Shown one piece after another: positions 62,571-64,000 of a stretch of DNA of 64,000 nucleotides (position 1 is its first letter; each line of letters opens with the position of its first letter). The translations under genes and the position numbers were made by a program. The stretch lies in contig NZ_JAJHUO010000005.1 of assembly GCF_020859565.1 (NCBI RefSeq), positions 163,621 to 227,620 of the forward strand. The letters are read 5' to 3'. Source of the stretch: Saccharothrix luteola. GTDB lineage: Bacteria > Actinomycetota > Actinomycetes > Mycobacteriales > Pseudonocardiaceae. A model generated the notes under the pieces. That model was not told the DNA's origin. It searched no databases and worked only from the letters and a program-made list of their open reading frames with translations.

Positions 62571-63548
62571 GTGTTCCCATCCCACCGCCCCCGCCGCCTG
62601 CGCACCACGCCGGCCATGCGCCGCCTGGTCAGCGAGACCACCGTGCGCCCGCGCCAGCTGGTCCTGCCCATGTTCGTCAAGGAAGGCGCGTCCGCGCCGA
62701 CCGAGATCCAGAGCATGCCGGGCGTCTTCCAGCACACCCGCGAGTCGCTGCGCGAAGCCGCCGCGGCCGCGGTCGAGGCGGGGGTCGGCGGGATCATGCT
62801 GTTCGGCGTCCCGGCCGAGCGCGACGCCGTCGGCTCCGGCGCGACCGACCCGGACGGCATCCTCAACGCCGCCCTGCGCGACCTCCGCCACGACCTCGGC
62901 GACTCGACCGTCCTGATGTCGGACTGCTGCCTGGACGAGTTCACCGACCACGGCCACTGCGGCGTCCTGACCCCCGAGGGCGCCGTGGACAACGACGCCA
63001 CCCTCGAGGTCTACGGCGAGATGGCGGTCGCCCAGGCCGAAGCGGGCGCGCACGTCGTCGGCCCGAGCGGGATGATGGACGGCCAGATCGGGTTCATCCG
63101 CGCCGCGCTGGACGAAGCGGGCCACACCGACACCGGTGTCCTCGCCTACAGCGCCAAGTACGCGTCCGCCCTCTACGGCCCGTTCCGCGACGCCGTCGAG
63201 TCCCAGCTCAAGGGCGACCGCAAGACCTACCAGCAGGACCCGGCCAACGCCAGGGAAGCGCTCCGCGAGGTCGCGCTCGACCTCGCCGAGGGCGCCGACA
63301 TGGTCATGGTCAAGCCGGCGCTGCCCTACCTCGACGTCCTCAAGGCCGTCGCCGAGGTCTCCGACGTCCCGGTCGCGGCCTACCAGATCTCCGGTGAGTA
63401 CGCGATGGTCGAGGCCGCCTCCCGCAACGGCTGGATCGACCGCGAGCGGACCGTGCTCGAGCTGCTCACGTCGATCCGCCGGGCCGGCGCGGACATCGTG
63501 CTCACCTACTGGGCGGTCGAGGCCGCGGGTTGGCTGGACCGGGAATGA
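62571..63548 (+). CDS. hemB: Delta-aminolevulinic acid dehydratase (porphobilinogen synthase)
   Basis: 325 residues, GTG start. A Cys-rich metal site is present ([15 protein letters not shown]), the zinc-type version of the enzyme. The Schiff-base lysines are in [17 protein letters not shown] and [11 protein letters not shown]. It condenses two aminolevulinate molecules to porphobilinogen. It is separated from hemD by a repeat element, so it may be transcribed from its own promoter. The stop overlaps the next start (ATGA). Confidence 0.96.
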   Translation: MFPSHRPRRLRTTPAMRRLVSETTVRPRQLVLPMFVKEGASAPTEIQSMPGVFQHTRESLREAAAAAVEAGVGGIMLFGVPAERDAVGSGATDPDGILNAALRDLRHDLGDSTVLMSDCCLDEFTDHGHCGVLTPEGAVDNDATLEVYGEMAVAQAEAGAHVVGPSGMMDGQIGFIRAALDEAGHTDTGVLAYSAKYASALYGPFRDAVESQLKGDRKTYQQDPANAREALREVALDLAEGADMVMVKPALPYLDVLKAVAEVSDVPVAAYQISGEYAMVEAASRNGWIDRERTVLELLTSIRRAGADIVLTYWAVEAAGWLDRE

Positions 63549-64000
63549 CGAACGCGCTGAACAGGCCGAGGCCGCCCAAGCCGCCCAGGCCGACCCCGCC
63601 CAAGCTGATCGACATCGCCCGCTGGCTGTTCATCCTCAGCGCCGCGGTCGGCGTGGTCCGGTTCATGGTGCAGTTGGCCGACCGGGAGATGCTGATCCGC
63701 GAGCTGCGCGTGCAGCAGCCGAACCTGAGCCAGGACGACCTGGACGCCGCCGCGACCGGCGGCGTCGTGTTCGGCCTGGTGATCGCGGTCGGCCTGATCC
63801 TCGTCTACACGCTGCTGGCGAACCGGATGGCCGGCGGCCGCAACTGGGCGCGGGTCGTGCTCACCGTCATCGCCGGCGCCGGGATCTTCCTCGGCGTGGT
63901 GCGGCTGGTCGCGGCGGCGTCCGGCTTCGCGGCGGCGTTCGGGCTGGCCGTCAGCGGCGTCGACCTGGTGTTCGGCGTGGTCACGATGCTGATCGACGCG
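63545..64000 (+). CDS. Multi-helix membrane protein (Rv0513-like), C-terminus beyond window
   Basis: At least 152 residues, cut by the window end. A Pro-rich cytoplasmic start ([20 protein letters not shown]) precedes four hydrophobic helices ([79 protein letters not shown]). The ATG overlaps the hemB stop (ATGA, 63545-63548). Function unknown; its place after hemB equals Rv0513. Confidence 0.85.
   Translation, partial: MTNALNRPRPPKPPRPTPPKLIDIARWLFILSAAVGVVRFMVQLADREMLIRELRVQQPNLSQDDLDAAATGGVVFGLVIAVGLILVYTLLANRMAGGRNWARVVLTVIAGAGIFLGVVRLVAAASGFAAAFGLAVSGVDLVFGVVTMLIDA

Overview
The window is a high-GC actinobacterial chromosome segment, most likely from Pseudonocardiales (Saccharothrix/Lentzea/Actinosynnema-like). 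Reasons: frequent GTG/TTG starts, many 4-nt GTGA/TTGA/ATGA gene overlaps, the mycothiol gene mshA, SenX3-RegX3, an HbhA-like protein, a mycobacterial-type extra small-subunit ribosomal protein, Rex and a BldN-like sigma factor. From memory, the order xre-hbhA-DUF2516 ... murB-ldt-SDR-mshA-ybjN-gpm-senX3-regX3-ppx ... proC-HTH-bS22-galE2-acyltransferase-serB ... grx-(rex)-hemACDB follows Mycobacterium tuberculosis Rv0474 to Rv0513 closely. I used that synteny to tell backbone from accessory DNA.

Layout. 1-1617: an operon on the minus strand of an ECF-type sigma factor, a small unknown protein and a CHAT (caspase-like) protein. 1706-7564: a PadR repressor, one ABC ATPase and two FtsX/MacB-type permeases in one minus-strand unit. 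7717-14531: CGNR regulator, DUF445 membrane protein, DapC-type aminotransferase, a membrane NACHT NTPase, a zinc-ribbon protein and a PCMT-like methyltransferase. 14650-18860: XRE/HbhA/DUF2516 block, a hydrolase-fold protein, a DJ-1/PfpI protein, a TipA-type MerR regulator and a YbaK protein. 18857-25947: TetR/amidase divergent pair, LOG-like protein, purU, a mycothiol-dependent isomerase-like protein, a methyltransferase, DUF2505 and murB. 26044-34797: trypsin-fold protein, SDR, L,D-transpeptidase lipoprotein, hydrolase, mshA, YbjN, DUF4349 lipoprotein and an acyl-CoA synthetase.

34757-38415 is a small integrated element, now a remnant. It is bounded by perfect 33-bp direct repeats formed from the last codons of the acyl-CoA synthetase gene. 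It carries a frameshifted tyrosine integrase, a 5'-truncated excisionase and two small ORFs of unknown role. 38594-50762 is conserved backbone (gpmA, senX3-regX3, ppx, TIM-barrel protein, proline dehydrogenase, thioesterase, proC, HTH protein, tiny ribosomal protein, epimerase, acyltransferase). 51242-54007 holds a HAD phosphatase and a BldN-like sigma factor with its probable membrane anti-sigma. 54179-64000 holds a second acyl-CoA synthetase, a glutaredoxin-like protein, a membrane sulfite-oxidase-like protein and the rex-hemA-hemC-hemD-hemB heme cluster, with a clear Rex operator before rex.

The most unusual material is non-coding. There are five intergenic arrays of a degenerate ~22-bp palindromic unit, often abutting stop codons; two of them form long inverted repeats around the proline dehydrogenase/thioesterase pair. 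Two inverted copies of a 126-bp MITE-like element carry a 17- to 20-bp perfect central stem. A 390-bp nested inverted-repeat element lies between two convergent genes, and a C17 homopolymer sits inside a hairpin after gpmA. Several long apparent ORFs are only shadows of these repeats or of GC-rich genes. All family calls come from reading the protein sequences; no database search was run.
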